From contig NZ_CP100350.1 of assembly GCF_024204685.1 (NCBI RefSeq), forward strand, positions 1,583,501-1,647,500: a stretch of DNA of 64,000 nt. Reading direction: 5' to 3'. Shown piece by piece: positions 34,315 to 42,618 of this stretch. The stretch comes from Gilvimarinus sp. DA14. Its GTDB lineage: Bacteria; Pseudomonadota; Gammaproteobacteria; Pseudomonadales; Cellvibrionaceae. Every line of letters begins with the position of its first letter. The stretch's first letter is position 1. Below the pieces are notes generated by a model that had not been told where the DNA came from, did not search any database, and was given only the letters and a program-made list of their open reading frames with translations. The translations under genes and the position numbers were made by a program.

Positions 34315-35361
34315 CTACCAACCTAAATCCTCGCGCAAACGCGCTACCAGTTTGTCGGCCATTCGCCGGTTGGTTATTTCGTTCGGATGCCAGTCGCAAC
34401 CATAACCATCCTCAGGTTGTATTCGGCCCAAATCAAGTACTGCGACATCTTTATCACTTGCCAATTCATTTAAGTAGTCCGCCTGCAGTGTCCGAGCCTC
34501 GCGGCCCAGCATAGGACTGAGAATAAAGTACACCGGGACACCGGCGTAATCGCTGCGCACATCGGCTAACATTTTCGCCATCGCCTGGGGGTAACCGGGC
34601 GCACTGCCCTGCCAGAAATCGTTGGTGCCGATATTAATCAGCACCGCATCGGGCCGGTATTTAGCCGTATTCCATGGCGTATCAAAGTCATCGGCCAATG
34701 TCAGTTTGCGGCGCTCGGCAATGGTAGGCGACTTTGGCTCCTCTTCACCGTAACTGCGCCATACGCCAATGCCAGACCAGGCAATGGTGTGAATATCGGC
34801 GTTTAGCGCGCGAGCGGTCAGGCCTGCATAAGCCTTAAGTGGTGTGCTCGTGTCTTGTGAATATGAGCAATCTTTGCTGTCACCTTCTACACCATATCCC
34901 GCAGTAATGGAGTCGCCAATCACTAACAACTGGCGTTCAGGTGCAGCCGGTGCACTGAGCAGTTCACCATCGGTGTCGGGCAATCCATACATTTGCGCCA
35001 CCCCCGAAAAGGACTCAGCCAAACGGGTTAAGCGCACTTTATGCTCGCCCGCTGCCAGCGATTGCGCCAAGGTGTAGCTTTGCTGCTCGGGCTGAACCCA
35101 TAGTTCGCGTCCTTTACCGTCTACCTCAAACCAAAACCGCATGGCCTCCGGAACGCTTAACTTAAGCGAGGTTTCGGTACCGTAAAAACGATACTCCACT
35201 GCCGACCCCGGCCAGGTGAAGGCGATGGTTTCATCCTGTTGCGGCTGAAAGCGACCAATAAGACGCAGCCGTTCGCTGTCGATTAATTCGTTGGCCGCAA
35301 CCGTGCAGGCCGCAAGGCTTAGGCACGACACGCTGATTAATTTTGCAAATGTTGTTTTCAT
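34315..35361 (-). CDS. SGNH carbohydrate esterase, CE2-type acetylesterase
   Basis: A 348-residue secreted protein: signal/lipoprotein-like leader (MKTTFAKLISVSCLSLAAC, with Cys19 possibly lipidated), an N-terminal jelly-roll (~28-130) and a C-terminal SGNH hydrolase domain with GDSITAGYG (nucleophile Ser), GTNDFW (block III) and DWHPNE (catalytic Asp and His). This two-domain layout is CE2, whose Cellvibrio members deacetylate plant polysaccharides. It probably removes acetyl groups from pectin or xylan for the neighbouring lyase and glycosidases. ATG 35361 is chosen for its signal sequence; the frame opens 26 codons earlier. Confidence 0.88.
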   Translation of the reverse strand: MKTTFAKLISVSCLSLAACTVAANELIDSERLRLIGRFQPQQDETIAFTWPGSAVEYRFYGTETSLKLSVPEAMRFWFEVDGKGRELWVQPEQQSYTLAQSLAAGEHKVRLTRLAESFSGVAQMYGLPDTDGELLSAPAAPERQLLVIGDSITAGYGVEGDSKDCSYSQDTSTPLKAYAGLTARALNADIHTIAWSGIGVWRSYGEEEPKSPTIAERRKLTLADDFDTPWNTAKYRPDAVLINIGTNDFWQGSAPGYPQAMAKMLADVRSDYAGVPVYFILSPMLGREARTLQADYLNELASDKDVAVLDLGRIQPEDGYGCDWHPNEITNRRMADKLVARLREDLGW

Positions 35362-35409
35362 AGGGCTCTCTATTTTCTGGTGCAAAGTTATCCGCAGTGG
35401 TGGTATGGA

Positions 35410-35446
35410 AATGAAAAAGGCTTTGGCACAGTTTACCAAAGCCTTT
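35410..35446 (-). terminator. Rho-independent terminator after the 35476-36099 gene
   Basis: On the minus strand, 11-bp stem AAAGGCTTTGG / CCAAAGCCTTT with a nine-base loop, then TT C A TT. It lies 30 bp after the stop. Confidence 0.8.
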
Positions 35447-35475
35447 CGGGTTTCAAGTTCACCCTCCGTAAAGAT

Positions 35476-36099
35476 TTATGAATTAGGCACGCAACCCTCT
35501 TCACCCTCAGCCATGGGCGCCAAACTAATTTCTACGATATCCAGCTCAAGCTTGCCAGCAGTACCGATAGAAAACGGCCAATTAACTTTACTTAAATCGA
35601 CACCATTGGCGCTAAAGCAATCCAGTGCGATGGGCAGTGCCATCCACTGACCACGCTTCATGTTTTTGAGATTGTCGGCGACATTTACTTCGGCCTCACA
35701 GTCTTCACCGCAGGCCATTTTGACGTTCACCGTTGCGGGCACCTTGGTATTAACTCGCATTGCAATTACCAGCTCAGCGGCTTGCTCGAACTTGCTGATA
35801 TCCAGCATGCCGCCACTTAAAGTTACACTGCCCCAGTCGTCGGATTTCTTCCACTTCAGACTGATCGCGCCGGGAAAGTCTTTGTCCTTGGCAGAGGTTA
35901 AGGTCACCTTACCATTGGCGCTGCGACCACCGTCATCCTCAACGGGCATCCACCAGTTGCCGGGGTCGGCCAACACCCAGTGCCAAGGGTCGGGCGTCTG
36001 CCCCTCGGTAAAGTAAATAAAATTAGAGTTAGGACCTTGCTGAGCCCAAGAGAAAGAGCAACTCAGCAGTAAAAACACTAACCAGCTGACACGCAACAT
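35476..36099 (-). CDS. Secreted stand-alone galactose-binding-like (ExoP C-terminal type) domain protein
   Basis: A 207-residue protein with signal peptide (LVFLLLSCSFSWA, cut after ~19). The rest reads like the beta-sandwich that closes Cellvibrio/Pseudoalteromonas GH3 glucohydrolases (ExoP C-terminal domain): PDPWHWVLADPGNWWMPVEDDGG, GAISLKWKKSDDWGSVTLSGG, then paired Cys (MACGEDCEAEV) and LDCFSANGVDLSKVNWPFSIGTAGKLELDIVEISL. Here the domain stands alone without an enzyme. Likely binds a glycan or partner protein outside the cell. It is in front of the CE2 esterase but separated by a terminator. Confidence 0.7.
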   Translation of the reverse strand: MLRVSWLVFLLLSCSFSWAQQGPNSNFIYFTEGQTPDPWHWVLADPGNWWMPVEDDGGRSANGKVTLTSAKDKDFPGAISLKWKKSDDWGSVTLSGGMLDISKFEQAAELVIAMRVNTKVPATVNVKMACGEDCEAEVNVADNLKNMKRGQWMALPIALDCFSANGVDLSKVNWPFSIGTAGKLELDIVEISLAPMAEGEEGCVPNS

Positions 36100-36198
36100 A
36101 GTTTACCCCTCGTTATTATGGTTATGCAGGTGCGCAGGAGAATGCGCAAATTTAAATATAAAACACGAAATTATATATAATATTTAACTCAGCAAAGG

Positions 36199-36573
36199 TC
36201 AAGCATGAGGTTGTGGCTGGAACAAGCCAAAAGTGTTGCCATCCGGATCCAGGTAGTACGCCTGCCAACAAACGCCCGGCACTTCAAACTTGTCCAACGC
36301 AACCTGCCCACCCAGCTCGACAATAACCTCAGCGGTAGCGTCTATGTCCGCAACTTCAATGGAGCAGGTAAAGGCATTGGTCCCACAACCTAAGGGCGGC
36401 GTGTCGGTAGGGCGCTCCAGCAAACCGCCGTACATGCCCGCGGTTTTTATACGCCAGTAGGGAATTGGCAGTGAGTCATCCTTGCTGAAGCTCCAATCAA
36501 AAACCTGTTGGTAAAACGCCACTAGCACTTCGGGCTGGCTGGCTTGAATCTCAAAATAGGCAATGTTATTCAT
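36199..36573 (-). CDS. VOC (glyoxalase/bleomycin-resistance fold) family protein
   Basis: A 124-residue single-module VOC protein: IAYFEIQASQPEVLVAFYQQVFDWSF at the start, GTNAFTCSIEVADIDATAEVIVELGG in the middle and the family ending AYYLDPDGNTFGLFQP. The enzymatic role is not predictable. ATG 36573 is preceded by AGGAG, which is formed partly by the stop codon of the MarR gene (TAG), so the two genes are coupled. Confidence 0.85.
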   Translation of the reverse strand: MNNIAYFEIQASQPEVLVAFYQQVFDWSFSKDDSLPIPYWRIKTAGMYGGLLERPTDTPPLGCGTNAFTCSIEVADIDATAEVIVELGGQVALDKFEVPGVCWQAYYLDPDGNTFGLFQPQPHA

Positions 36574-36583
36574 ACTCAGGCTC

Positions 36584-37006
36584 CTAGGGCGCCAGCATTT
36601 TGCGCCCCAAACGAACAAAGGTTTCAGTTTCGCGCTCTGTGAGTTTAGCCAGAAATTCAGACTCTACCGCCTGCTCTGCGGCGCGCACTTTTGTCAGCAG
36701 CTCCCGCCCCTGCTCCGTCAGAGTTATCATCTGACTGCGCCCGTCCTCCGGATGGGGCTCTCGCGCAAGCAACCCCTGCCCCTGTAAGTCTTTTAACAAC
36801 CGGGCGATCTGCGCCTTGTCACGCCCACTGGCGGCCACTAAAGTCTGCGCGCGACACAGGGGCTCGGCGGCAATTAGATGCAGCAATCTCACATGCATGC
36901 CGTAGAGCGTAAACCCGGACTCGGCCACCGCCCGCTGACAGCGACTGCGCACCTGGAACGCCAGCTGCCATAACAAATCGCTAAAACTATCTTTCTCTCT
37001 TGCCAT
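36584..37006 (-). CDS. MarR-family transcriptional regulator
   Basis: A 140-residue winged-helix protein with helices LLWQLAFQVRSRCQRAV, recognition region RAQTLVAASGRDKAQIARLLKDLQGQGLLARE and the wing HPEDGRSQMITLTEQG (Asp-Gly-Arg). It is divergent from the siderophore-interacting protein and flanked by two GTTGAC palindromes that cover that promoter, so it likely represses both. The ATG 37006 has no Shine-Dalgarno and begins only 3 nt after the first palindrome; further in-frame ATGs at 37027 and 37045 also lack one, so the message may be leaderless or start differently. Confidence 0.85.
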   Translation of the reverse strand: MAREKDSFSDLLWQLAFQVRSRCQRAVAESGFTLYGMHVRLLHLIAAEPLCRAQTLVAASGRDKAQIARLLKDLQGQGLLAREPHPEDGRSQMITLTEQGRELLTKVRAAEQAVESEFLAKLTERETETFVRLGRKMLAP

Positions 37007-37009
37007 ATT

Positions 37010-37024
37010 GTTGACTTTATCAAC
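37010..37024. promoter_or_regulatory. MarR operator copy 1
   Basis: GTTGACTTTATCAAC has perfect GTTGA/TCAAC arms. It contains the -35 hexamer TTGACT (37011-37016) of the plus-strand promoter. Confidence 0.65.
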
Positions 37025-37039
37025 CATAAAGAATATAGT
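37011..37039 (+). promoter_or_regulatory. Sigma-70 promoter of the siderophore-interacting protein gene
   Basis: TTGACT (37011-37016), a 17-bp spacer, and TATAGT (37034-37039). Each hexamer is overlapped by a copy of the GTTGAC palindrome, giving a simple repression layout. Confidence 0.65.
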
Positions 37040-37052
37040 TGACATTATCTAC
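37038..37052. promoter_or_regulatory. MarR operator copy 2
   Basis: GTTGACATTATCTAC matches copy 1 at 13 of 15 positions and starts 28 bp after it, close to whole helical turns. It overlaps the end of the -10 hexamer. Confidence 0.55.
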
Positions 37053-37074
37053 TATTAATTCGAAGGGAGCAAAT

Positions 37075-37860
37075 ATGAGCAGACCCGGCCCTCGCATACT
37101 CAGTGTTAAGACCGCTTACAACCTTAGCCCCCATATGCGCCGAGTTGTGTTTACGGCAGACGAGCTGGATGACTTTCCCGAGCACCATGAAAGTGCCAAC
37201 TTTAAACTGTTGCTGCCGCCACCCGGACAACACCTGAATATTGATGCCCTGGCAGCAGGTGATGCTACAAACCGCCCCATCGTGCGCACTTATACGCTGC
37301 GTCACTATCATCGCCTGGAGCGAGAAGTAGTGGTTGATTTTCTACTGCACCAACCAGCTGGCCCGGCGTCCAGCTGGGCGGCAACCGCAAAGCCCGGCGA
37401 TGTGGTCGGCTTCGCCGGGCCCGGTAAACCCAAGTGGATCGACACTAGCGCCGACTGGTTTTTATTTGCCGGCGATATGTCCGCCCTACCGGCCATAGCC
37501 GCCAACTTGGAACAACTGCCCAAGCACGCCAAGGGCTACACGGTACTGGAGGTTATTAGCGAGGAAGATAAAGTCCCGCTGCAAAAACCGTCGGGAATTG
37601 AACTTACCTGGGTAATTAATCCAAACCCACAGCAACCCACTGACGCACTGATTAGCACAGTGCAACAACAGCCCTGGCTGGGGGGCAATGCGGCGGCCTG
37701 GGTAGCGGGAGAATCCGGCGCAATTAAAAAAATTCGCCGCTACCTGAAAGACAGCGGCATTGATAAACGGCGGTTATACGCCAGTGGTTATTGGCAAATT
37801 GGCATGACGGAGGATGTGCATCAAGTAGAAAAGCGCAAAGATGCCGAGGCGGAAAGCTGA
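37075..37860 (+). CDS. Siderophore-interacting protein (FAD/NAD(P)H ferric-siderophore reductase)
   Basis: A 261-residue SIP/ViuB-type flavoprotein: FAD part with RTYTLRHYH (the RxYTxR binding motif) and VVDFLLHQPAGPASSWA, followed by the NAD-binding half GDMSALPAIAANLEQLP and AAWVAGESGAIKKIRRYLKDSGIDKRRLYASGYWQIG. It reduces ferric siderophores in the cytoplasm and sets iron free. GGGAG precedes ATG 37075. It is a likely partner of the petrobactin system 27 kb away, but here it is under a MarR-type rather than an evident Fur site. Confidence 0.92.
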   Translation: MSRPGPRILSVKTAYNLSPHMRRVVFTADELDDFPEHHESANFKLLLPPPGQHLNIDALAAGDATNRPIVRTYTLRHYHRLEREVVVDFLLHQPAGPASSWAATAKPGDVVGFAGPGKPKWIDTSADWFLFAGDMSALPAIAANLEQLPKHAKGYTVLEVISEEDKVPLQKPSGIELTWVINPNPQQPTDALISTVQQQPWLGGNAAAWVAGESGAIKKIRRYLKDSGIDKRRLYASGYWQIGMTEDVHQVEKRKDAEAES

Positions 37861-37925
37861 GCAGGTAGCAAGGGCGGACGGAGTGCGGTGAGCGATCTAC
37901 CACTCACCGTATCCACTACCTGGAA

Positions 37926-38453
37926 TTAACCCCACATACGCGGCAGTACATCCTGCTCTTTATTGCCGCGGCGATGCCAGAACACCATAAATACATGCCC
38001 GATCACTGCCGCCAATAAAATCCAGCCGAGATTACCGTGCAGCAAATTACCCGGCTCGACCATCCAGTCGATACGCCCCTCAAAGCCACTAAATAACGCC
38101 ACTCCAAAGGCATCAAAGCTGCGCCCTGAACCATACTGACGCAATAGCCCCAGCGCCGGTATAGCGACCAGTAACGCGTACAAGCCAATATGCCCAAGGG
38201 TGGCCGCCAGGTTTAACTCTGGAGGGCGACGGCTTAAGTTAACCAGTGCCCAACCTAGGCGCAGCAGCGCCAACACCAGTAAAACCACCCCCAGGGGTTT
38301 ATGAGTTGACCAAAAAAACTTTTCCAGGGCCGTATCTTCGGCCAATACTCGCGCCAGCACGCCGGTAAACTGCCATAAGATGAGCAGCGCCATAGACCAG
38401 TGGAAAAAACGGCTTAACAAGCCGTAGCGATCTTTTGCATCAATTAGAGCCAT
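37926..38453 (-). CDS. Cytochrome b561 family protein
   Basis: A 175-residue four-helix membrane protein. Haem-ligand His are visible in RFFHWSMALLILWQFTG, STHKPLGVVLLVLALLRLGWALVNLSRRPPE, LGHIGLYALLVAIPALG and LLHGNLGWILLAAVIGHVFMVFWHRRGNKEQDVLPRMWG. The bacterial group moves electrons between quinone and periplasmic acceptors, for example superoxide. An upstream GTG (38456) is an equal start with better Shine-Dalgarno spacing. Single gene. Confidence 0.9.
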   Translation of the reverse strand: MALIDAKDRYGLLSRFFHWSMALLILWQFTGVLARVLAEDTALEKFFWSTHKPLGVVLLVLALLRLGWALVNLSRRPPELNLAATLGHIGLYALLVAIPALGLLRQYGSGRSFDAFGVALFSGFEGRIDWMVEPGNLLHGNLGWILLAAVIGHVFMVFWHRRGNKEQDVLPRMWG

Positions 38454-38518
38454 CACGGTAATTCCTATTCATCATTCGTTTTAAGCATAGCAAGTCACAA
38501 AAGGCTCAAGAAGTTTGT

Positions 38519-38986
38519 TTACCGGGATTTACTTTCAGCGCGGCTGAATTTACTTAACCAGCGATCGAGATGGTTCGCAAACTGCTGTCGATCAGCTTGG
38601 CTAAGGGGCGCAGGACCAGACGTTTGAATACCGCTAGAGCGCATGGTTTCTAGAAAATCGCGCATATTCAAACGCGGCTTGATATTAGCGGCGGTAAACA
38701 GTTCGCCGCGAGGGCTAAGCGCCTGGGCTCCCTTTTCTATCACCTCGGCCGCCAGGGGAATATCGCTGGTGATAACTAGATCGCCCGCCGCGCAGCGCTG
38801 TACAATCTCATTGTCGGCAACATCAAACCCCGCCGACACCTGCAGCGAGGTAATCTGTGGAGCTTGGGGTGTGCGAATAAATTGATTTGCCACTAAAGTA
38901 ACAGGCACTTTAGTGCGCTGAGATGCACGAAAAATGATATCGCGAATTACAACAGGACAGGCGTCGGCATCGACCCAAATTTTCAT
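38519..38986 (-). CDS. YaiI/YqxD family protein (DUF188)
   Basis: A 155-residue cytoplasmic protein with the PIN-like DUF188 signature [21 protein letters not shown], then [25 protein letters not shown] and [14 protein letters not shown]. Predicted nuclease-like fold with conserved Asp residues; the role is unknown. Its ATG overlaps the stop of the upstream gene (ATGA), so the two are co-translated. Confidence 0.92.
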   Translation of the reverse strand: MKIWVDADACPVVIRDIIFRASQRTKVPVTLVANQFIRTPQAPQITSLQVSAGFDVADNEIVQRCAAGDLVITSDIPLAAEVIEKGAQALSPRGELFTAANIKPRLNMRDFLETMRSSGIQTSGPAPLSQADRQQFANHLDRWLSKFSRAESKSR

Positions 38987-39843
38987 AAATCGTTTTCCAC
39001 AAAAGGCTCCGACGGCAGCCGCTTCTTAATTTCTTCAGGCATTAAATCCTGTGGCGGCGCAAACTCGCCCAAGCCTCTCGACTGACGCTGATTTAACAGC
39101 AGTTGATAATAACTCTGCGCCCGTTGCTCAACCAGCTCTTGCTCTTGTGCACTCAGGCTAATGCCCTGCTGAGCCAAAAACTCGGCTCTGCCGGGCGACT
39201 CTTCGCCCCGGCGAGCGAGAATGTCCAGCAGCACAAAGTAATCCATCTTTGCCCGGCTGGCTGCAGTGCTATCGTCACTGTGACGCGCCTTTTGATAATT
39301 AACAAAGTGCGAATCACTCAACTTTTGCAGCGCTTCAACCGAGCCCAAAACCGCCGCAAGATGCCAATAGTGCCGGGCAATTTTATCGCGCCCAAGCTTC
39401 TCCGCCCGCTGCGCCAAAACCTGACCGGCCAGCATATCACCACCTTCCAGCATGGCCTCCAATGTGGGCTCATCGTAATCGCGATAAGACTCGTAGTCGG
39501 CGTCGCTGAACTCACCACGGCTGCGCTGATAAGCCTCAAACCGCACCAACCAATTGGGGTTATCCGCTACATACTCCCGCGCCAACGAGACAAGCTCATC
39601 CATGCTTGTTACGCGCGCAGCTGATGATTTGGATGCAGCCTCGGAGGTAACCGATCCCGTTTTAGAAATTTCTTTGTGTGCTTTTGGCTCATGGCTATTT
39701 GGCGCAGAAGTCAAAGGTGAAACAGGACCAGCGGGCTTTTGCCAGTAGATCACATAGCAGGCATAGGCCACCGTCGCCACAAGGGCGAGAGCAACCACTA
39801 CCCTTAAAACCAATTGCATTCCAGTCTCTGTTTTGCTGGCCAT
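38983..39843 (-). CDS. Membrane-anchored protein of unknown function
   Basis: A 286-residue protein with one N-terminal helix (about 12-32, [19 protein letters not shown]), a Ser/Thr/Lys-rich linker (~35-80) and a helical periplasmic part (~85-250) rich in Ala, Leu, Tyr and Gln with weak Sel1/TPR-like periodicity ([31 protein letters not shown]). It ends in [23 protein letters not shown] do not recognise a family. ATG 39843 chosen before the helix; the frame runs 24 codons further up. Overlaps the DUF188 gene by 4 nt. Confidence 0.7.
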   Translation of the reverse strand: MASKTETGMQLVLRVVVALALVATVAYACYVIYWQKPAGPVSPLTSAPNSHEPKAHKEISKTGSVTSEAASKSSAARVTSMDELVSLAREYVADNPNWLVRFEAYQRSRGEFSDADYESYRDYDEPTLEAMLEGGDMLAGQVLAQRAEKLGRDKIARHYWHLAAVLGSVEALQKLSDSHFVNYQKARHSDDSTAASRAKMDYFVLLDILARRGEESPGRAEFLAQQGISLSAQEQELVEQRAQSYYQLLLNQRQSRGLGEFAPPQDLMPEEIKKRLPSEPFVENDL

Positions 39844-39990
39844 GTTTATTCTAATCCATAGGGCACAAGCCGTACTACCAGTGGCATAAAAGCTCGGTAT
39901 TAACTTTACTCGCAAGTTCAGAATCAGACATAAGCCGCAGCAACCCCCATTTTTTTAGCAGTCCCTTATAGGCTTCAGAATTACGAGCCA

Positions 39991-40779
39991 CTACCACTCA
40001 ATCATAGCCGCCGACTTACCCAGAATGGGCACGCCACTGTAAGCACTGGCCCGCTGATTGGCCAGTCCGGCGCACACCATTAGAGGCATTAAATGCTCAG
40101 CCCGCGGATGACAGAATTGCGCATAAGGAGCACTTTGCCACTGACGTAAGCTTTCCAACCGCTCGCTTTCGGCGTAGTCGGGATTGGTACAAATATCTTC
40201 AAGCCACGTTTCAAATGCTGCGTTTTTCTGCGAGGACAAGTGACTGCCTGAGAAGAACTCACGCATATTGTGAAAACTGAACCCTGAACCTATTACCAGC
40301 AAACCTTCCTGGCGCAAGCCCCTCAGGGCTTCGCCCGTGGCGATATGCTCGGCTGCATTCAGATTCTGCATCAGCGACAACTGCACCACGGGAATATCAG
40401 CCTGCGGGTACATTATTTTTAACGGCACAAACACTCCGTGATCCAGACCACGTTCTGAATTTTGCCCAGTATTAAAACCTGATGCCGTTAACACATCCGC
40501 AACCTCACCTGCCAAGGTTGGAGCCCCCGGACAAGGGTAAGCAATCTGATACGCCTCGTCGGCAAAACCATAATAGTCGTACTCAAGACTCGGATTTGCA
40601 CTTGCGGTAACAGTAGGCACCGACACTTCCCAATGGGCACTGATCACCAATATCGCTTTAGGCTTGGGAAGCCTTGAGGCCAATTTCTGTAGGTAGCCAA
40701 CCATTGCGGCGTGTCCGGAATCTCCCAACAACGGCAAGGGACCACCGCCGTGAGAAATAAAGATAATATTCTGGCTCAT
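39991..40779 (-). CDS. DODA-type extradiol ring-cleavage dioxygenase (LigB/YgiD family)
   Basis: A 262-residue class III extradiol dioxygenase-like protein. Expected metal His are visible in ISHGGGP, ISAHWE, and GLDHGVFVPLKIMYP, with a late conserved HPRAEHLMPLMVCAG and GSGFSFHNMREF. Relatives open catechol-type rings or DOPA; in many bacteria it sits with DoxX and a LysR regulator, as here. ATG 40779 follows GGGGGG. Downstream of DoxX by 37 bp, same strand, likely one operon. Confidence 0.88.
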   Translation of the reverse strand: MSQNIIFISHGGGPLPLLGDSGHAAMVGYLQKLASRLPKPKAILVISAHWEVSVPTVTASANPSLEYDYYGFADEAYQIAYPCPGAPTLAGEVADVLTASGFNTGQNSERGLDHGVFVPLKIMYPQADIPVVQLSLMQNLNAAEHIATGEALRGLRQEGLLVIGSGFSFHNMREFFSGSHLSSQKNAAFETWLEDICTNPDYAESERLESLRQWQSAPYAQFCHPRAEHLMPLMVCAGLANQRASAYSGVPILGKSAAMIEW

Positions 40780-40816
40780 ACAATGGCCCCCCGGCCTATA
40801 TTCACGCAACCCAAAC

Positions 40817-41299
40817 TTAAGCGGCAACCTTTAAACGAGAACCACTTGAGCGACCGGATTGGCGGCGTGCCCAAAGTTGATCGAGCGACACTGATCCCGC
40901 ACCGCTAAACGCCAAAGATACGCTAGCGGCCAACAAAGCCAGTGCGAATTCATAGCCGTTGTTACTCATAAACAAGCCGTTGCCCAAGTGCACAGTGACA
41001 ATAGCCACCAACATGGTAAAGGCGCTGACAATCGCTGCTGGACGGACCAGGAGCCCCAGTATTAAAGCGGCGCCGCCAAAAAACTCTGCACTACCTGCCA
41101 GGCCAGCCATCACATAACCGGGGGCCAGACCAATGCTCTCCATCCACTGCCCAGTGCCCTCAATACCGTATCCGCCAAACCAGCCAAACAACTTTTGCGC
41201 TCCATGGGCCAGTAAAATAACACCCACAGGCACCCGTAAAGCCAATGCACCCAGCCCTGCGTCGGATGCAATCAGTTTTGTAGTTAAAGATGCGTTCAT
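40817..41299 (-). CDS. DoxX family membrane protein
   Basis: A 160-residue protein with four helices and the DoxX start LALRVPVGVILLAHGAQKLFGWFGGYGIEGTGQWMESIGL. DoxX proteins are linked to redox and thiol stress and often travel with ring-cleavage dioxygenases. TAGGAG precedes ATG 41299. Divergent from the LysR gene. Confidence 0.9.
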   Translation of the reverse strand: MNASLTTKLIASDAGLGALALRVPVGVILLAHGAQKLFGWFGGYGIEGTGQWMESIGLAPGYVMAGLAGSAEFFGGAALILGLLVRPAAIVSAFTMLVAIVTVHLGNGLFMSNNGYEFALALLAASVSLAFSGAGSVSLDQLWARRQSGRSSGSRLKVAA

Positions 41300-41404
41300 G
41301 CTTTTTCTCCTAGTTAATTGTGTTTACCGCTGCACCGCAACGGTATGACATCAATTTACTATCCACATCGAAAAAGAATAAGATGCCTATCATTGGCTTA
41401 TTAT

Positions 41405-41417
41405 CAACACAGTGTTG
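41405..41417. promoter_or_regulatory. Candidate LysR operator
   Basis: CAACACAGTGTTG is a perfect 6-bp inverted repeat around a central A, in the divergent gap between the DoxX and LysR genes, 30 bp before the LysR start. LysR regulators usually bind such sites and autoregulate. Tentative. Confidence 0.4.
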
Positions 41418-41446
41418 CTAATAAAAAATGCTTTGGGAGTTTAGTC

Positions 41447-42346
41447 ATGGATCGTCTCGACGCTATGCGCACCTTCGTTACTGTGGTCAGCGAAGGCAGC
41501 TTTACCCGCGCCGCCGCCAAATTGAATATGTCGCCGCAGCTGGTCAGCAAATATGTATCGCAGCTGGAAGATCACCTGGGGCTTCGCCTGCTGAATCGCA
41601 CCACGCGCAAGGTTCACCCGACCGAAGCGGGCAGCCAGTACAGTGCCAGAGCCCTGCTACTGCTGGAGGAACTTGACGATCTGGAAAACCAGCTGGGGGA
41701 TTATCAGCAAAGTGCGCAGGGGGTTTTGCGCCTGTCGGCTCCCGTATCTTTTGGCACCAGCCACCTGCCGGCCCTGCTTATGGATTTTCAGCGTGCACAT
41801 CCTGCTGTGGCGGTGGATGTAAAACTGGATGATCGCAAGGTGGACATTGTGGAGGAAGGTTTTGATGTGGCGCTGCGTATTGGCGCGTTGAAAAGCTCTT
41901 CGCTGATTGCCCGCCACCTGGCGCCGATACGACTGGTGACCTGCGCCTCACCCGCCTACCTGGAAGAACACGGCACCCCCATGAACTTACAGGCGTTAAA
42001 AGGTCACCACTATTTGCGCTATAGCTATATGGATAATAGCGATTCGCCTGTACACCTAGCTCTCGTGTCACAGCGGAAAAGTCCTTTTACCTGCAATAAT
42101 GGCGATATATTACTGCAAGCGGCGATAGACGGCGCTGGTATTGTGATTCAGCCAACTTTTATTGCAGGCCCTGCGCTAGCGCAGGGAGACCTGAAAACTG
42201 TATTACCCGAGTATGATCCCTCGCCACTGGGGCTTTACGCCGTGTACGCACATCGCAAATTTCTGCCGAGCAAGGTCCGCGCTTTTATCGATTTCGCCGG
42301 GGGCTACTTTGACTCCCCGCCTCACTGGGATAATTTCACCCTGTAG
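41447..42346 (+). CDS. LysR-family transcriptional regulator
   Basis: A 299-residue regulator: winged HTH MDRLDAMRTFVTVVSEGSFTRAAAKLNMSPQLVSKYVSQLEDHLGLRLLNRTTRKV, then a periplasmic-binding-like effector domain (~90-290). It is of the subgroup with a PALLMDFQRAHPAV start to the effector domain. GGGAG precedes ATG 41447. Divergent from doxX and the dioxygenase gene, which it probably controls in response to a quinone or aromatic effector. Confidence 0.92.
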   Translation: MDRLDAMRTFVTVVSEGSFTRAAAKLNMSPQLVSKYVSQLEDHLGLRLLNRTTRKVHPTEAGSQYSARALLLLEELDDLENQLGDYQQSAQGVLRLSAPVSFGTSHLPALLMDFQRAHPAVAVDVKLDDRKVDIVEEGFDVALRIGALKSSSLIARHLAPIRLVTCASPAYLEEHGTPMNLQALKGHHYLRYSYMDNSDSPVHLALVSQRKSPFTCNNGDILLQAAIDGAGIVIQPTFIAGPALAQGDLKTVLPEYDPSPLGLYAVYAHRKFLPSKVRAFIDFAGGYFDSPPHWDNFTL

Positions 42347-42618
42347 CATTAGCGTTACCTACTCTTTTATACGGGGTTAAATTTGTCTTGCTGTGACATA
42401 CACTACAATGACAGCGATGTCATATGGTTATTTCGACCAAAAGCATATAGTCTCATTGACAACAATGCTTTTCCCACCTAAGGTGCAAACCACTTAATCG
42501 GATAAATCTTATAAGCAGTCGGTTAAGTGTTATCAATTCTGCTCGATGTATCGCAGATAAAGCCCACGCCTTGCCTCTATAAGCGGTATTGGTTAAGGCA
42601 CCTATCTGGAGAATAACC
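42347..42618. promoter_or_regulatory. Long leader/promoter region of the xylanase gene
   Basis: A 272-bp gap with two inverted repeats: ATGACAGCGATGTCAT (42408-42423), a 6-bp perfect palindrome around GCGA, and CACTTAA (42491-42497) paired with TTAAGTG (42523-42529). The first is a plausible repressor or activator site, the second could form a leader hairpin. No riboswitch class could be recognised. Confidence 0.35.

Noticed and set aside
42480..42540. A cyclic-di-GMP (GEMM) riboswitch before the xylanase, suggested by GCAAACCA
   Set aside because: The second conserved ACGCAAAG block and tetraloop-receptor arrangement are missing.
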